Below, in pieces: positions 7,897-17,833 of a stretch of 58,195 nucleotides of DNA. Made by a program: the position numbers and the translations under genes. Origin of the DNA: JAKSCF01 sp028279945 (lineage in GTDB: Bacteria; Bacillota; Clostridia; Peptostreptococcales; JAAYPU01); contig JANQMT010000050.1 of the NCBI GenBank assembly GCA_028279945.1, positions 1 to 58,195 of the forward strand, given 5' to 3'. The notes beneath the pieces were generated by a model. That model did not search any database, was not told where the DNA came from, and saw only the letters and a program-made list of their open reading frames with translations. Position 1 is the first letter of the stretch, and each line of letters starts with the position of its first letter.

Positions 7897-9567
7897 ATGA
7901 ATACTTTGATTAAAGATGGAATAGTCATTGACGGAACTGGAACGACCGGTGAAAAAAAAGATATTTTAATCAAAGGTGAAAGAATTGAAACGATAGGAAA
8001 TCTCAAAGACATCAATGCAGATAAGACCATAAAAGCTAAAGGATTAGCCGTGTGTCCGGGCTTTATCGATGCCCACGCACATCTTGATTGGATTATGGCA
8101 CACGAAGGAGATTCAAAACATTTAAAACCACTAGTTGCGCAAGGAATAACTACTGCAATTAATGGACAATGTGGTATTTCCCCTGCTCCGGTAGCAGAGA
8201 GCGCTCTAAAGGACTTGTCTCGATATTGGGGGAACCTTTTTTCACAAAAAGAATGGCCCGATATTAAAAATTGTAAAACAATGGAAACGTTTTTAGAGTT
8301 TATGCAAAATAATAATCCGTTGATGAATTTAGCACAATTTATAGGACATTTTACAGTTAGAGCCAGTGTTAGAGGGTTTAAAAGTGGTAAATCTACATCA
8401 AGAGAATTAGCCGAAATGAGAAAAATTGTTAATGACTCTATGGAATCAGGAGCTATAGGAGTTTCTTTTGGTTTAGAATATGTATGTGGTGCTTGGTCAG
8501 ATACAGAGGAACTTATTGCTATATGCAAAGACCTTCCAAAATATAATGGTAGAATTGCCATGCACCTTAGATCAAAAAGTATAGATATTTTAAAAGCTAC
8601 AGAAGAAGCAATTAAAATAGCAGAAACCGTAGGAGTACCTCTTCAGATTTCACATTATGGTGTAGTTTCGGAAGAATTAGAAGAATTTTTTGGTGCCTTA
8701 AAAATTATTGAGGATGCACAAAAACGAGGTGTTAAAATTGGGATTGATTTATTAACATATGCAAATGCTTTGAATACTTCTTCCTTTTTATGGCTGCCTC
8801 ATTGGATATTGGAAGGTGGAACTGATAAAACCAAAGAAAGATTATCAAATAATAATGATAGGCAAAAGCTAAGAGATTACTTCATAATTGCAAGAATTAA
8901 CGGGTTCAACACATGGGAAACTCAGGAACCTGTATTCAATAAGTGGGCAATAAATGGTGGCAGCCCTGAAAAGTTTTTATCAATGCTAAAATTATCCAAT
9001 TTTAAAATAGAAAAGAATAGAAAATATGAAAAATGGACATTAAAAGATATTGCAATTGATTTAAACAAAGATCCATATTTTACTTTTTTTGATTTATTAG
9101 TTGAAGAAGATTTGAAACTATATATGTCACTAAAGAGTGATATGGGAAAAGAGAACAGCGACAAAATTACTAGAAATTCTATTCAAATATATTCACTTCC
9201 CTATTGTTCAATAGGCGGAGATATAATAGGGACAGATAAAGGAGAACATCCTGGTAGCCATGGAACGTTTCCACGATTTATAGGAAGAGTTGCTAGAGAA
9301 TGGGGCGTTTTTAGTATTGAAGAAGCAGTGAGAAAATGTACATCCCTTCCTGCAGAACAACATGGAATCGAAAATAGAGGTTTGATAAAAGAAGGTATGT
9401 TCGCAGATTTGATTATTTTTAACCCTGAAACCATTATTGATAAAGCAACTAACCAAAATCCAAATTTGAAATCAGAAGGAATAAACATGGTATTCGTTAA
9501 TGGAAATATTGTAGTAGAAAATGGTGAATACATTGGTGATAAAGGATATGGCAAGGTTATAAAATAG
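7897..9567 (+). CDS. N-acyl-D-amino-acid deacylase / D-aminoacylase family amidohydrolase
   Basis: A 556-residue metal-dependent amidohydrolase. The N-terminal beta-domain (TLIKDGIVIDGTG) is followed by GFIDAHAHLD (about 56-65) with the metal-binding HxH, then NGQCGIS, QISHYG (about 250) and the C-terminal GMFADLIIFNPETI closing the beta domain. The family hydrolyses N-acyl-D-amino acids, and some relatives act on dihydropyrimidines; the substrate here is unknown. ATG 7897 is preceded by AAAGGA; an ATG at 7879 lies upstream of that site. It sits between an IS30 scrap and the terminator shared with dnaD, so it was probably inserted here. Confidence 0.85.
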   Translation: MNTLIKDGIVIDGTGTTGEKKDILIKGERIETIGNLKDINADKTIKAKGLAVCPGFIDAHAHLDWIMAHEGDSKHLKPLVAQGITTAINGQCGISPAPVAESALKDLSRYWGNLFSQKEWPDIKNCKTMETFLEFMQNNNPLMNLAQFIGHFTVRASVRGFKSGKSTSRELAEMRKIVNDSMESGAIGVSFGLEYVCGAWSDTEELIAICKDLPKYNGRIAMHLRSKSIDILKATEEAIKIAETVGVPLQISHYGVVSEELEEFFGALKIIEDAQKRGVKIGIDLLTYANALNTSSFLWLPHWILEGGTDKTKERLSNNNDRQKLRDYFIIARINGFNTWETQEPVFNKWAINGGSPEKFLSMLKLSNFKIEKNRKYEKWTLKDIAIDLNKDPYFTFFDLLVEEDLKLYMSLKSDMGKENSDKITRNSIQIYSLPYCSIGGDIIGTDKGEHPGSHGTFPRFIGRVAREWGVFSIEEAVRKCTSLPAEQHGIENRGLIKEGMFADLIIFNPETIIDKATNQNPNLKSEGINMVFVNGNIVVENGEYIGDKGYGKVIK

Positions 9568-9612
9568 CTTCAGTCCACAAAGCCAATCTACGATTGACTT
9601 TGAAGCTTTTTA
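9566..9612. terminator. Bidirectional terminator between the deacylase and dnaD-like genes
   Basis: CAAAG-C-CAATC (9578-9588) pairs with GATTG-A-CTTTG (9592-9602) around a 3-nt loop, extended by AGCTT/AAGCT and followed by a T run on the + strand. The dnaD-like stop codon lies inside it, so it probably serves both convergent genes. Confidence 0.7.
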
Positions 9613-10877
9613 ACAAAACACTCACAATGATTACCATTATCCAAAAGACCTGTATCATTACAGACCTTACATTCGTAAATCATTTCTAAATAATCTGCGG
9701 GATAATTATTTTCGGTTAACAAGAAAGCTTTTTCTTGATAAAGTTGACTAATTTTCTTTTTTAATTGATAAACTTCGTCTTTTGAGTTTTGAGTGCTCAT
9801 TAAAACAGATTTTGATATAGAAATACTCAGTTGAGAGATTTGTTCATCTATTAATTTAATTCGAGGTATTTTTTTATAAATTTCAAATCTGCGTTTATCA
9901 TGGATATTTTCATTTTTTTTGCGTATGATCTTATACGCATCAAATATCTCTTTTGTACTTTTTACTTTTTCAGATTTATCTTTAAAAGCACTTGAATCTT
10001 TTGTTGGACTATTTTCTTTTTTATGCCAGTTCTTTAATATGGTATTGATGTAACTAATATTTGGATTGGATATACTTGCTGTTTTTTTACAAGCTTTAAG
10101 GATAGTTTCCATATCGAAGTGATACTCATCAAACCAAGTATCCATCAGTCTTTTCTCTTCTTCTGTCGGGTAACGAAAATTTAATCCTAAAGATTTTAAA
10201 ACTCTTTTATACATCGTATATCTTTTATCTGTTTTTTCAAAATAATTTTCTAAATCATCTATTGTTTTTACTTTATTATCAAACCAGTTGCGAACAATAC
10301 TGGCAATATATTTAAAGCTATTATTATTTTTTTTATTAACAGCATAAGTATAAGCTTGAGTGATTAACTGAGGATCCATTTTATAATGATCTATCCAATC
10401 TATGATTTCAAACATTTCATTGCCCTCAAAGGGACGTCCAATAATGCCTGGCACCTCATCAAACATTTTTTTAATATTCTCGTTTTCCATTGCAGTTTCA
10501 AAAACACTTGCTGTTGATTTCTTTTTAACGGATGGTTGAGAGGAAATGCCTTTGTTAACGCTTTTCACAAAAAGCTGCTTGAGACTAATAAATTCTACGA
10601 CATAATCAAAAGGGTTATCTTTCGATTTATAATTTTTTTTAATAACGCCTTGTTTTTCCCAATAACTCCAGGCCTTGAGCACATCTTCTATTTCCATTTT
10701 TAAATGCTTTGCAATGGTATCGTTGGTAAGGGCACTGCTATTATCTGCATACATTAAAGCAAATAAATACACTTTTACATAATTACCATCAGCAAAGGGC
10801 ATATATTCATTAATAAACATATTTTCGATTTGTGTATCCAAGAGGTAAAAGTCCAACTTTTCCTTAATAAAATCCAT
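9588..10877 (-). CDS. DnaD-domain replication protein with a DnaC-like C-terminal extension lacking the AAA+ ATPase
   Basis: A 429-residue protein. The N-terminal winged-helix-like part (about 25-110) is followed by two DnaD C-terminal-type modules (about 155-215 and 235-295), both with the family's YIxxIxxNW or YINTILKNW motif. DnaD acts in primosome assembly. The last ~100 residues have EIYKKIPRIKLIDEQIS, a coiled coil, NNYPADYL and the cysteine cluster CKVCNDTG...CECF. That order matches the N-terminal domain of clostridial DnaC/DnaI helicase loaders, which normally continues into an AAA+ ATPase. Here the frame stops 8 residues after the last Cys. It is either a real fusion or a dnaD-dnaC junction that lost its ATPase. 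Start ATG has AAAAGGAG upstream. Confidence 0.8.
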   Translation of the reverse strand: MDFIKEKLDFYLLDTQIENMFINEYMPFADGNYVKVYLFALMYADNSSALTNDTIAKHLKMEIEDVLKAWSYWEKQGVIKKNYKSKDNPFDYVVEFISLKQLFVKSVNKGISSQPSVKKKSTASVFETAMENENIKKMFDEVPGIIGRPFEGNEMFEIIDWIDHYKMDPQLITQAYTYAVNKKNNNSFKYIASIVRNWFDNKVKTIDDLENYFEKTDKRYTMYKRVLKSLGLNFRYPTEEEKRLMDTWFDEYHFDMETILKACKKTASISNPNISYINTILKNWHKKENSPTKDSSAFKDKSEKVKSTKEIFDAYKIIRKKNENIHDKRRFEIYKKIPRIKLIDEQISQLSISISKSVLMSTQNSKDEVYQLKKKISQLYQEKAFLLTENNYPADYLEMIYECKVCNDTGLLDNGNHCECFVKKLQSQS

Positions 10878-11061
10878 ATGATGATCTCCTTTTATGACTT
10901 AGCTGCGAAGCGATTAAATAATGTGTTATCATTATATCATATAGAGCAAATAAAGCATTATCAACATAAAAAAATAATAAAAAAACAAAAATTGATAATA
11001 ATTGACACAATTATGTTGTATAATATTGTTGGTCGTTACTATTTTTTAGTGGTGGAGATAT

Positions 11062-12747
11062 ATGAATAAAAATTTAAATAATATATTGAATGATTATATA
11101 AAACACAAAAAAGAAGATAAAAATCGCTTTTCTCAGCTGGATAAAGCCCTTAAGCAGAAAGCTCAATCTCATTACTTAGATGAATTAAGAAAAGAAAAGC
11201 TTATTCATGATGCGAAAAAACAAGCAGAAAACAACAAATTAATAACGATCAAGAGCTTAGCAAAAGATTATTTAGAAAAAGCAAAGCATCATATACAGCA
11301 AATTAAAGAAAAAATAAAGGATATTTTATCAATAAAAAATAGTACAAGCTCTAAAAAAGAAAGAATTAATGTTTTCTCTTTTTTCAAGCTTAGCCATAAA
11401 AATTTAAATAAAAAGATACCCATTTTTGCGGGAATTGCAGTATTAGTCATTTCATTAGGGATATTTTCTAAAATGATGATAGAAGATATGACGGCTTATA
11501 AAGTATATTTTAATGGTGAAGAGATTGGTATTGTAAAAAATAAAGATACGGTGTTCCATCTAGTAGATATCATAGAGGATAAATTGGATATTGCATATAG
11601 CGCAGATATTATTATTCATAAAGATAACATAAAGTTTGAACAAGTTAAAGAATTTGGGATTGAAGTAACACCGGATGATGAATTATTAAGCTATTTTACA
11701 TATTTTCAAAATTTAGAAGCCAAAAGTTATTGTTTGTATATAGAAGGTGAACCTCTGGTTAATTTTTCTTCAAAAAAAGAGATAGAACAGCTTCTTGAAG
11801 ATGTACAGGAGGTATATATAGACAGTGATAATGATCATATAAAATATGAGGAAGTATCTTTTCTTGAAAATATCGATGTAAGAGAAGAAGAAACGGTACT
11901 AGCATCTTTAAATAATTTCGATTATATGTTGGATTATATACTTAAAGGAACTACCGAAGAGAGAAAGCATAAAGTAAAAAAGGGAGAAAACTATTGGACC
12001 ATTGCAGAAAAATATAACATTACACCGGAAGAATTAGAAGCAGCTAATCCAAAAATTAAACCAGAGAGACTTCAAATAGGTCAGGAAATCAGTTTGATTG
12101 TTCCAAAACCCTTACTTACAGTGGTGACTAAGGAAAAGGTTACATATTTTGAAAAGATTCCTTATGAAATTGCATATGAAAATACAGCAGCCCTTTATAA
12201 AGGTGAAAATAACATAAAGCTAAGAGGAAAGAAAGGCGAAAAAGAAATATTAGCTGAGGTTGAAAGACATAATGGTATTGAAGTTACCAGAGAAGAAATT
12301 GAATCCAAAACCATCAAAGAGCCTGTAACACAAGTTGTATTGGTTGGAACTAAAGACCCACCGCCATTAATTGGGACAGGGTCCTTTGATAATCCGGCTA
12401 GAGGAAGGTTAACTTCAAAATTTGGTTACCGTTGGGGTAGAATGCATACAGGAATCGATATAGCTGCATCAATAGGGACAACCATTAGAGCTTCAGATGG
12501 AGGTGTCGTGACCTTTGCCGGATGGAAAGGCAATTATGGACTAACGGTCATCATTGACCATGGACAAAATAAATCAACCTTATATGGACATTGTAACAAG
12601 GTACATGTTAAAAAAGGAGATAAGGTATATAAAGGTCAAAAAATAGCTGATGTAGGCAATACCGGAAGATCTACAGGGCCCCATGTGCATTTTGAAGTGA
12701 GAGTTAGTGATAAACCTCAAAATCCTTTAAATTATGTTAGTTATTAA
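11062..12747 (+). CDS. Membrane-anchored LysM/G5/M23 peptidase
   Basis: A 561-residue envelope protein. A Lys-rich cytoplasmic N-terminus (1-115) is followed by one membrane helix (about 117-138), an extracellular region, a LysM repeat (about 302-350, HKVKKGENYWTIAEKYNITP) that should bind peptidoglycan, a G5-like domain (about 355-435) and an M23 domain (about 455-555). Zinc ligands are visible in MHTGIDIA and HVHFEV. The family are Gly-Gly or DD/DL endopeptidases. This domain order is common in clostridial wall hydrolases related to the sporulation protein SpoIIQ and its paralogues, but no specific role can be assigned. Confidence 0.9.
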   Translation: MNKNLNNILNDYIKHKKEDKNRFSQLDKALKQKAQSHYLDELRKEKLIHDAKKQAENNKLITIKSLAKDYLEKAKHHIQQIKEKIKDILSIKNSTSSKKERINVFSFFKLSHKNLNKKIPIFAGIAVLVISLGIFSKMMIEDMTAYKVYFNGEEIGIVKNKDTVFHLVDIIEDKLDIAYSADIIIHKDNIKFEQVKEFGIEVTPDDELLSYFTYFQNLEAKSYCLYIEGEPLVNFSSKKEIEQLLEDVQEVYIDSDNDHIKYEEVSFLENIDVREEETVLASLNNFDYMLDYILKGTTEERKHKVKKGENYWTIAEKYNITPEELEAANPKIKPERLQIGQEISLIVPKPLLTVVTKEKVTYFEKIPYEIAYENTAALYKGENNIKLRGKKGEKEILAEVERHNGIEVTREEIESKTIKEPVTQVVLVGTKDPPPLIGTGSFDNPARGRLTSKFGYRWGRMHTGIDIAASIGTTIRASDGGVVTFAGWKGNYGLTVIIDHGQNKSTLYGHCNKVHVKKGDKVYKGQKIADVGNTGRSTGPHVHFEVRVSDKPQNPLNYVSY

Positions 12748-12756
12748 TTTAAAATA

Positions 12757-12795
12757 TAAAAAGAAGGTTGTGTATAAACATAACCTTCTTTTTCA
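12757..12795. terminator. Terminator after the M23 peptidase gene
   Basis: AAAAAGAAGGTT (12758-12769) pairs perfectly with AACCTTCTTTTT (12782-12793). Flanking A and T runs on both sides make it usable in both directions, towards the convergent subtilase gene. Confidence 0.85.
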
Positions 12796-12873
12796 ATATT
12801 TATAATTATTGTTGATTTATTAACTAAACATTTATAGCAAAAAATAAAACAAATTAAAATTCATATTATTGGA

Positions 12874-14142
12874 TTATAGAGGTAATTTCTTACTATCTAC
12901 GACATCTGTTTTTACAACTCTCCTATTATATTTGTCTCCGGGAGAAGGTGTAGTAGATTGATTTTCATTAATGTCCAACATACGAGGAATGTTTGCAACA
13001 CCGGCTCCTTGGGCTATTCTGGATTCACCTCTGATAGGCATAGCAGTATTTTTTACAAGCCTCTTAATTTGTTCTGTAGATATGTCACCGTTTTTTTCAT
13101 AGATGAGTGCAGCAGCGCCGCTGATAATGGGTGCTGCCATGGACGTGCCTGAGTGTGATGTATACCCTGAAAGGCTTTTATTGGATAAAGATATAATATC
13201 TACCCCTGGAGCCATAACATCGGGCTTTACTTCTCCAGACCTGGTGGGACCTCTACTAGAAAAATCTGCAATAAAAATATCATCATATGAAGTTGTACGA
13301 TTGTCATTTATTGCACCTACTGTAATAACATAAGGGCTTGTGCCGGGAGAATTAATGGTTCGCATACGAGGACCATTATTGCCCGCAGCGGTAACAACAG
13401 TAAACCCATGATTAACAGCTGATGTAGCACCTTTCGCTAAAGGATCTTCTCTATAAACAGCGTCTGCTGGGGTACCTAAAGACATGTTAACAATTTTAAT
13501 ATTATATTTCTGTTTATTATTTATAATCCATTGAAGACCGGCTAATATGTCAGATGTAGAACCGCTTCCAGTACCATCCAGAACCTTAACACCTATAATA
13601 TTTGCCTCTGGAGCAATACCTCTATATTTAGAATTGGAGTACCCATTTCCTGCTGCAATGCCTGCAACATGTGTTCCATGACCATCATCGTCATAGGGAG
13701 CATCTCGGTTGTTCACATAATCTTTAAATGCAACAATTCGATTGTATGGCTTTGTCAAATCATTATGAGGGGCTACACCGGTATCAATAATAGCAATTCC
13801 AATATCTTTACCTTTATAACCATAATTATTAACCATTCTAGCGCCTGAAAATTGAGATGCAATATTTATAGATTTAAAGACTTTTGTATCGTCATCAATA
13901 TATTTAATCATATTATAAAAAGCTAATGAATCTACGCTGTCTGACGGAATTTCGGCTGCAACTGCATTAATAAAAGGAAGTTCATACTTAATCTTACCGT
14001 TTTGTTCTTGAACATAATCCTTTATAGCCTCAATAGTTTTGTGGGAATAGATTATAACGGGAAGAGTTTTTTTAGTACCTGATTCAATACGTGCGGCAAC
14101 CATTGGATGAATATATTTTGATCGAATTTTTTTTATATTCAT
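12874..14142 (-). CDS. Subtilisin-family (S8) serine protease, AprX-like
   Basis: About 422 residues. The catalytic triad is visible: Asp in AIIDTG (about 119), His in DDGHGTHVAG (about 157) and Ser in SGTSMAAP (about 331), with the oxyanion Asn in AAGNNG. A propeptide-like N-terminus (about 1-85) lacks a signal peptide, and the wording around the Asp motif resembles the intracellular or AprX type. The ATG at 14142 is chosen because GTGGAGTGG lies just upstream. A longer frame to 14271 would add a hydrophobic stretch but has no ribosome-binding site. A polar Pro/Asn-rich tail ends the protein. Confidence 0.9.
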   Translation of the reverse strand: MNIKKIRSKYIHPMVAARIESGTKKTLPVIIYSHKTIEAIKDYVQEQNGKIKYELPFINAVAAEIPSDSVDSLAFYNMIKYIDDDTKVFKSINIASQFSGARMVNNYGYKGKDIGIAIIDTGVAPHNDLTKPYNRIVAFKDYVNNRDAPYDDDGHGTHVAGIAAGNGYSNSKYRGIAPEANIIGVKVLDGTGSGSTSDILAGLQWIINNKQKYNIKIVNMSLGTPADAVYREDPLAKGATSAVNHGFTVVTAAGNNGPRMRTINSPGTSPYVITVGAINDNRTTSYDDIFIADFSSRGPTRSGEVKPDVMAPGVDIISLSNKSLSGYTSHSGTSMAAPIISGAAALIYEKNGDISTEQIKRLVKNTAMPIRGESRIAQGAGVANIPRMLDINENQSTTPSPGDKYNRRVVKTDVVDSKKLPL

Positions 14143-14458
14143 TAAAACCACTCCACATATTTTTTTCACTTTATAATATGCGGGTGTAATAAGTAATGTT
14201 AAAAGTAGAATATGAAATACAGGAATTCCTATAGGCATACAGGTTTTAAAAGGTTGGTTTTTCTCATACACTGTATTAGAATCCTCTAGAACATTTGAAG
14301 TAAAGGTCTAAAATGCAGTCTTATATAAAATGTCCCCTAAGGGGCAACAATTTTTCCATAAAGTGTAAGACACAAAATAGGGTGATTGATGATATAATGC
14401 ATTAGTAAGTTTTTTTAAAAATTAAATATAATATAAAATCTAGAAGGAGTGTATTTCA

Positions 14459-15214
14459 ATGAAGAAAAGTTTTATTTTCGCAGCAGCACTATCTGTTATA
14501 GCGATTTTTCTTTTTTTTACTGCAAACATTTCTTTTTATTCCGTAGAAAGTGCTGTTCAAAATGTTTATTATTCTTATGTATCAAGAGATATGAAAAGCT
14601 TGAATACCGAACACTTTACTATTAAATATGAAGATATAGAAGAAGCTGAGCTTGTAGCAAGCATAGCAGAAAAATATTATAAGTCTTTGAGTGATATGTA
14701 TCACTACACATCAGAAAAAAGGATCCCAATCATTATTCATTCTAACAAAGAAGCAATGAGTCAATCCGTATTTCTAAAAAGTGACAAAGTTCCTATGGGC
14801 GTATATACTGGAAAAACCATTCAAATATTATCACCAAAAGTATGGATTAATGAAACAGAAAACTTAGCAGAGATTTTTGAAAAGCAAGGTCCCATTATCC
14901 ACGAAATGTCACATTATATGGTAGATGATATTACAAAAGGGAATCATTCTCAGTGGTTTTTTGAAGGGATTGCTTTATATACTGAGTATTTGTATACGGG
15001 CTACGTTATAGGAGATCACCGGCAATTTGATGATTTATACACCGTAGATGAGTTGGAAGAAAATTTTTCAGAACTGGATACGATTAAAGCATACTATTCT
15101 TCTTTTATGTTAATAAAAGATACTATTGAAGAAAACAATTTGGAATACCTAAATTATATGTTAGAATGTTTAGAAGAAGGAAATAATAAAGGAGCCGATT
15201 TTATTTTCAAATAA
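14459..15214 (+). CDS. Peptidase MA-like (gluzincin) exported protein
   Basis: A 251-residue protein with an N-terminal signal or anchor helix (about 4-26). The zinc-peptidase motif HEMSH (about 148-152) is followed by WFFEGIALYTEY, whose Glu would be the third ligand, as in peptidase MA and thermolysin-like families. It should act outside the membrane; the substrate is unknown. The start has AGAAGGAG upstream. It sits 81 bp before walR in the same direction, so it may belong to the same transcription unit, but no terminator or strong promoter could be identified in the gap. Confidence 0.8.
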   Translation: MKKSFIFAAALSVIAIFLFFTANISFYSVESAVQNVYYSYVSRDMKSLNTEHFTIKYEDIEEAELVASIAEKYYKSLSDMYHYTSEKRIPIIIHSNKEAMSQSVFLKSDKVPMGVYTGKTIQILSPKVWINETENLAEIFEKQGPIIHEMSHYMVDDITKGNHSQWFFEGIALYTEYLYTGYVIGDHRQFDDLYTVDELEENFSELDTIKAYYSSFMLIKDTIEENNLEYLNYMLECLEEGNNKGADFIFK

Positions 15215-15295
15215 TCACAGTAAATATTTAGATAAAGCGTTAAAAGATACTGAAGACAGTTTTATTTCATATCTTTATTATAGGGAGTTGAAAGA

Positions 15296-15997
15296 ATGGA
15301 ACAAAAAAGAATATTGATAGTAGAAGATGAAAAGTCGATTTCAGATATAATAAAATACAATTTAGTAAAAGAAGGATACGGCGTAGAAACAGCTTTTGAC
15401 GGAGAAGAAGCGCTTGTAAAGGTGTTTGATATAGATCCTGACCTTATTCTTTTAGATATAATGCTTCCAAAAGTAGATGGTTTTCAAATTTGTAAAAAAA
15501 TTAGAGAAACTTCATCTGTTCCTATCCTTATGCTGACAGCCAAGGAAGAGGAAGTTGATAAAGTGCTGGGGCTGGAATTGGGAGCAGATGACTATATAAC
15601 AAAACCTTTTGGAATGAGAGAGTTGATTGCGCGTATAAAAGCCAATATAAGAAGAACAGATTTCTCTAGTATTCAAGATAATAGTAAAGAACAGAATATA
15701 TTGGATTTTGGAGCTTTAACTGTGGATTTAAGCAAATACGAGGTTTTAAAAAACAATCAAGTCATTGATTTAACCTTACGAGAATTTGAATTATTAAAAT
15801 ACCTTTCAGAACAGGAAAGTCAAGTTTTTTCCAGAGAAAAGCTTCTTGAAGAAGTTTGGGGATACGAATACTATGGAGATATCAGAACCGTTGATGTAAC
15901 CATACGACGGCTAAGAGAAAAAATTGAGGATGATTCCAGTGCGCCTCAATATATTATGACAAAAAGAGGAATAGGATATTATTTTAGGAGGCCGTAG
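15296..15997 (+). CDS. walR: Response regulator WalR (YycF)
   Basis: A 233-residue OmpR/PhoB-family regulator. The receiver domain (1-118) has acidic residues in VEDEKS, the phospho-Asp in LLDIMLPKVDG (about 53) and Lys in TKPFGMRE. The winged helix (about 135-231) contains LREFELLKYL and RTVDVTIRRLREKIE. Sequence and direct coupling to a PAS/HAMP kinase fit WalR, the regulator of wall hydrolase genes. The stop is 1 bp before the kinase ATG. Confidence 0.93.
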   Translation: MEQKRILIVEDEKSISDIIKYNLVKEGYGVETAFDGEEALVKVFDIDPDLILLDIMLPKVDGFQICKKIRETSSVPILMLTAKEEEVDKVLGLELGADDYITKPFGMRELIARIKANIRRTDFSSIQDNSKEQNILDFGALTVDLSKYEVLKNNQVIDLTLREFELLKYLSEQESQVFSREKLLEEVWGYEYYGDIRTVDVTIRRLREKIEDDSSAPQYIMTKRGIGYYFRRP

Positions 15998-15998
15998 G

Positions 15999-17813
15999 AT
16001 GCTGGGTATTAACATGTGGAAAAGTATTCGATGGAAGATTATCTTTGTATATTTCCTCTTAGTTTTTATTGCAATGATTATTGTCGGGGTTTTTATTCTG
16101 CAGCAGCTGGAGGCATATCACTTAGATACCGTAAAACAAAATCTTGAACGACTCTATACAAACCATATTTCTGAATCCATTCAAAAATATGATGATATTG
16201 TTGCAAGTAAAAATGATATCCAAAGTGATGCTGAAACGTGGACAAAGGGTATAGAGGAAGAAGTTTTTGTTATTGATGATTACTTTAATATTATTGCATC
16301 ATCAAGCAGTCTCATAAACAGAGATGCCATTGATGTTTTAGATGCAGATTTGATAACAGCAGGATTTAATGGGATTGAGACATCAAAACATATTACAGTA
16401 CAGGATAAACCTACAATGAATATGGTTTATCCTATTAAAGAGGATAATAGGGTAAAAGGCATTGTTTACTTGAGATCAGATTTATCCAGTATTTATGATG
16501 CTATGGAAAGATCAAAATTGATTTTTATTAGAGCCATAGTTCTAGCACTTTTTATCACAGTTATATTGGGATTTTTTATAGCTAGAAGCATCACAGTGCC
16601 TATAAATGATGTAACAGAAAAAGCAGAACGGATGGCAAAAGGAGATTTCAGTCAAATCGTTAGTGTCAAGTCAGATGACGAAATAGGCAGACTGGCTGAG
16701 ATGTTTAATTTTTTAAGAATCAAACTGGATTCCACACTACTGCAAATCAATAATGAAAAAAGTAAATTAGAAACTATACTTAAATATATGGCAGATGGGT
16801 TAATTGCTGTAGGGACCAATGGTAATATTATTCATACCAACCCTGCAGCTATTCAAATGCTTAAAATCAGTGACTATGATATCAGTTGTAAAACATATGA
16901 TGAAATTATTAAACGATACAGTGAGAAATTAACATTAGAATATATAAAAAACAACATGGAAGTATGGGAAGGCAGAGAAAATTTTGAATATGGCAAATCG
17001 GTTTTTTTAGCCCGATATGCACCTTTTAAAGACGAAAATGCTAACAATATAGGTATTGTTATGGTGATACAGGACATAACGAAACGTCAAAAATTCGAAA
17101 ACATGCAGAGGGAATTTGTTGCCAATGTTTCCCATGAGCTTAAAACACCGTTAACCAGTATAAAAAGCTATACAGAAACTTTACTGGATGGCGCAATTGA
17201 AGATAAGGAAATGGCCATACAATTTTTAACGGTTGTCGACAGTGAATCTGATAGAATGGGACGGTTGGTTAAAGATTTACTTCAGTTGTCACGTTTAGAT
17301 TACAAAAGAGAAAAGTGGAACAAAACTAACAATAACTTATTGGATATTGTTAAAACAGCTGTTCTTAAAATTCAAATCAATGTAAAAAACAAAAATCAAT
17401 ATTTAAATAAGCTGTATAAAGAAAATGAATATATTCCTGTTTATGTTGACAAAGATAGAATCGATCAGGTAATTCTAAACATATTGAGTAATGCCATTAA
17501 GTATACACAAGAAGGCGGAAGAATAGATATTGATACAGTGAGAAAAGAAAACGAAGCACATATTGTTATTCGAGATAACGGAATAGGTATTCCGGAAGAA
17601 GACATACCTAGGTTGTTTGAAAGGTTTTATCGTGTGGACAAAGCCAGATCACGGGTTTTAGGCGGAACAGGTCTTGGACTATCTATAGCGAAACAAATTA
17701 TTCAAGAGCATGGCGGCGATATAACCATTGAAAGTCAAGAAGGGAAAGGGACAACAGCTACTATTACACTACCAATAGTAGACAATGACATTGATAATTC
17801 TGACAATTTATGA
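15999..17813 (+). CDS. walK: Sensor histidine kinase WalK (YycG)
   Basis: 604 residues. Order: TM1 (about 14-36), extracellular sensor of about 140 residues, TM2 (about 176-198), HAMP (about 200-250), PAS (about 255-365), HisKA with FVANVSHELKTPL (phospho-His about 379), and HATPase_c with NILSNAIKYT, DNGIGIP and GGTGLGLSI. This is the full WalK layout of Firmicutes. ATG 15999 has AGGAGG 7 nt upstream inside the walR end. The negative regulators YycH and YycI usual in Bacillus do not follow; a PH-domain gene does. Confidence 0.93.
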   Translation: MLGINMWKSIRWKIIFVYFLLVFIAMIIVGVFILQQLEAYHLDTVKQNLERLYTNHISESIQKYDDIVASKNDIQSDAETWTKGIEEEVFVIDDYFNIIASSSSLINRDAIDVLDADLITAGFNGIETSKHITVQDKPTMNMVYPIKEDNRVKGIVYLRSDLSSIYDAMERSKLIFIRAIVLALFITVILGFFIARSITVPINDVTEKAERMAKGDFSQIVSVKSDDEIGRLAEMFNFLRIKLDSTLLQINNEKSKLETILKYMADGLIAVGTNGNIIHTNPAAIQMLKISDYDISCKTYDEIIKRYSEKLTLEYIKNNMEVWEGRENFEYGKSVFLARYAPFKDENANNIGIVMVIQDITKRQKFENMQREFVANVSHELKTPLTSIKSYTETLLDGAIEDKEMAIQFLTVVDSESDRMGRLVKDLLQLSRLDYKREKWNKTNNNLLDIVKTAVLKIQINVKNKNQYLNKLYKENEYIPVYVDKDRIDQVILNILSNAIKYTQEGGRIDIDTVRKENEAHIVIRDNGIGIPEEDIPRLFERFYRVDKARSRVLGGTGLGLSIAKQIIQEHGGDITIESQEGKGTTATITLPIVDNDIDNSDNL

Positions 17814-17833
17814 TAGGATTAAGTAACGTAAAA

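Noticed and set aside
10830..11069. Plus-strand frame antisense to the dnaD-like start
   Set aside because: Rich in stop-prone A/T codons, overlaps the dnaD-like promoter region and has no ribosome-binding site.
14143..14271. N-terminal extension of the subtilase with a hydrophobic segment
   Set aside because: No ribosome-binding site at the upstream start, while ATG 14142 has a good one; the family start also fits the shorter form.
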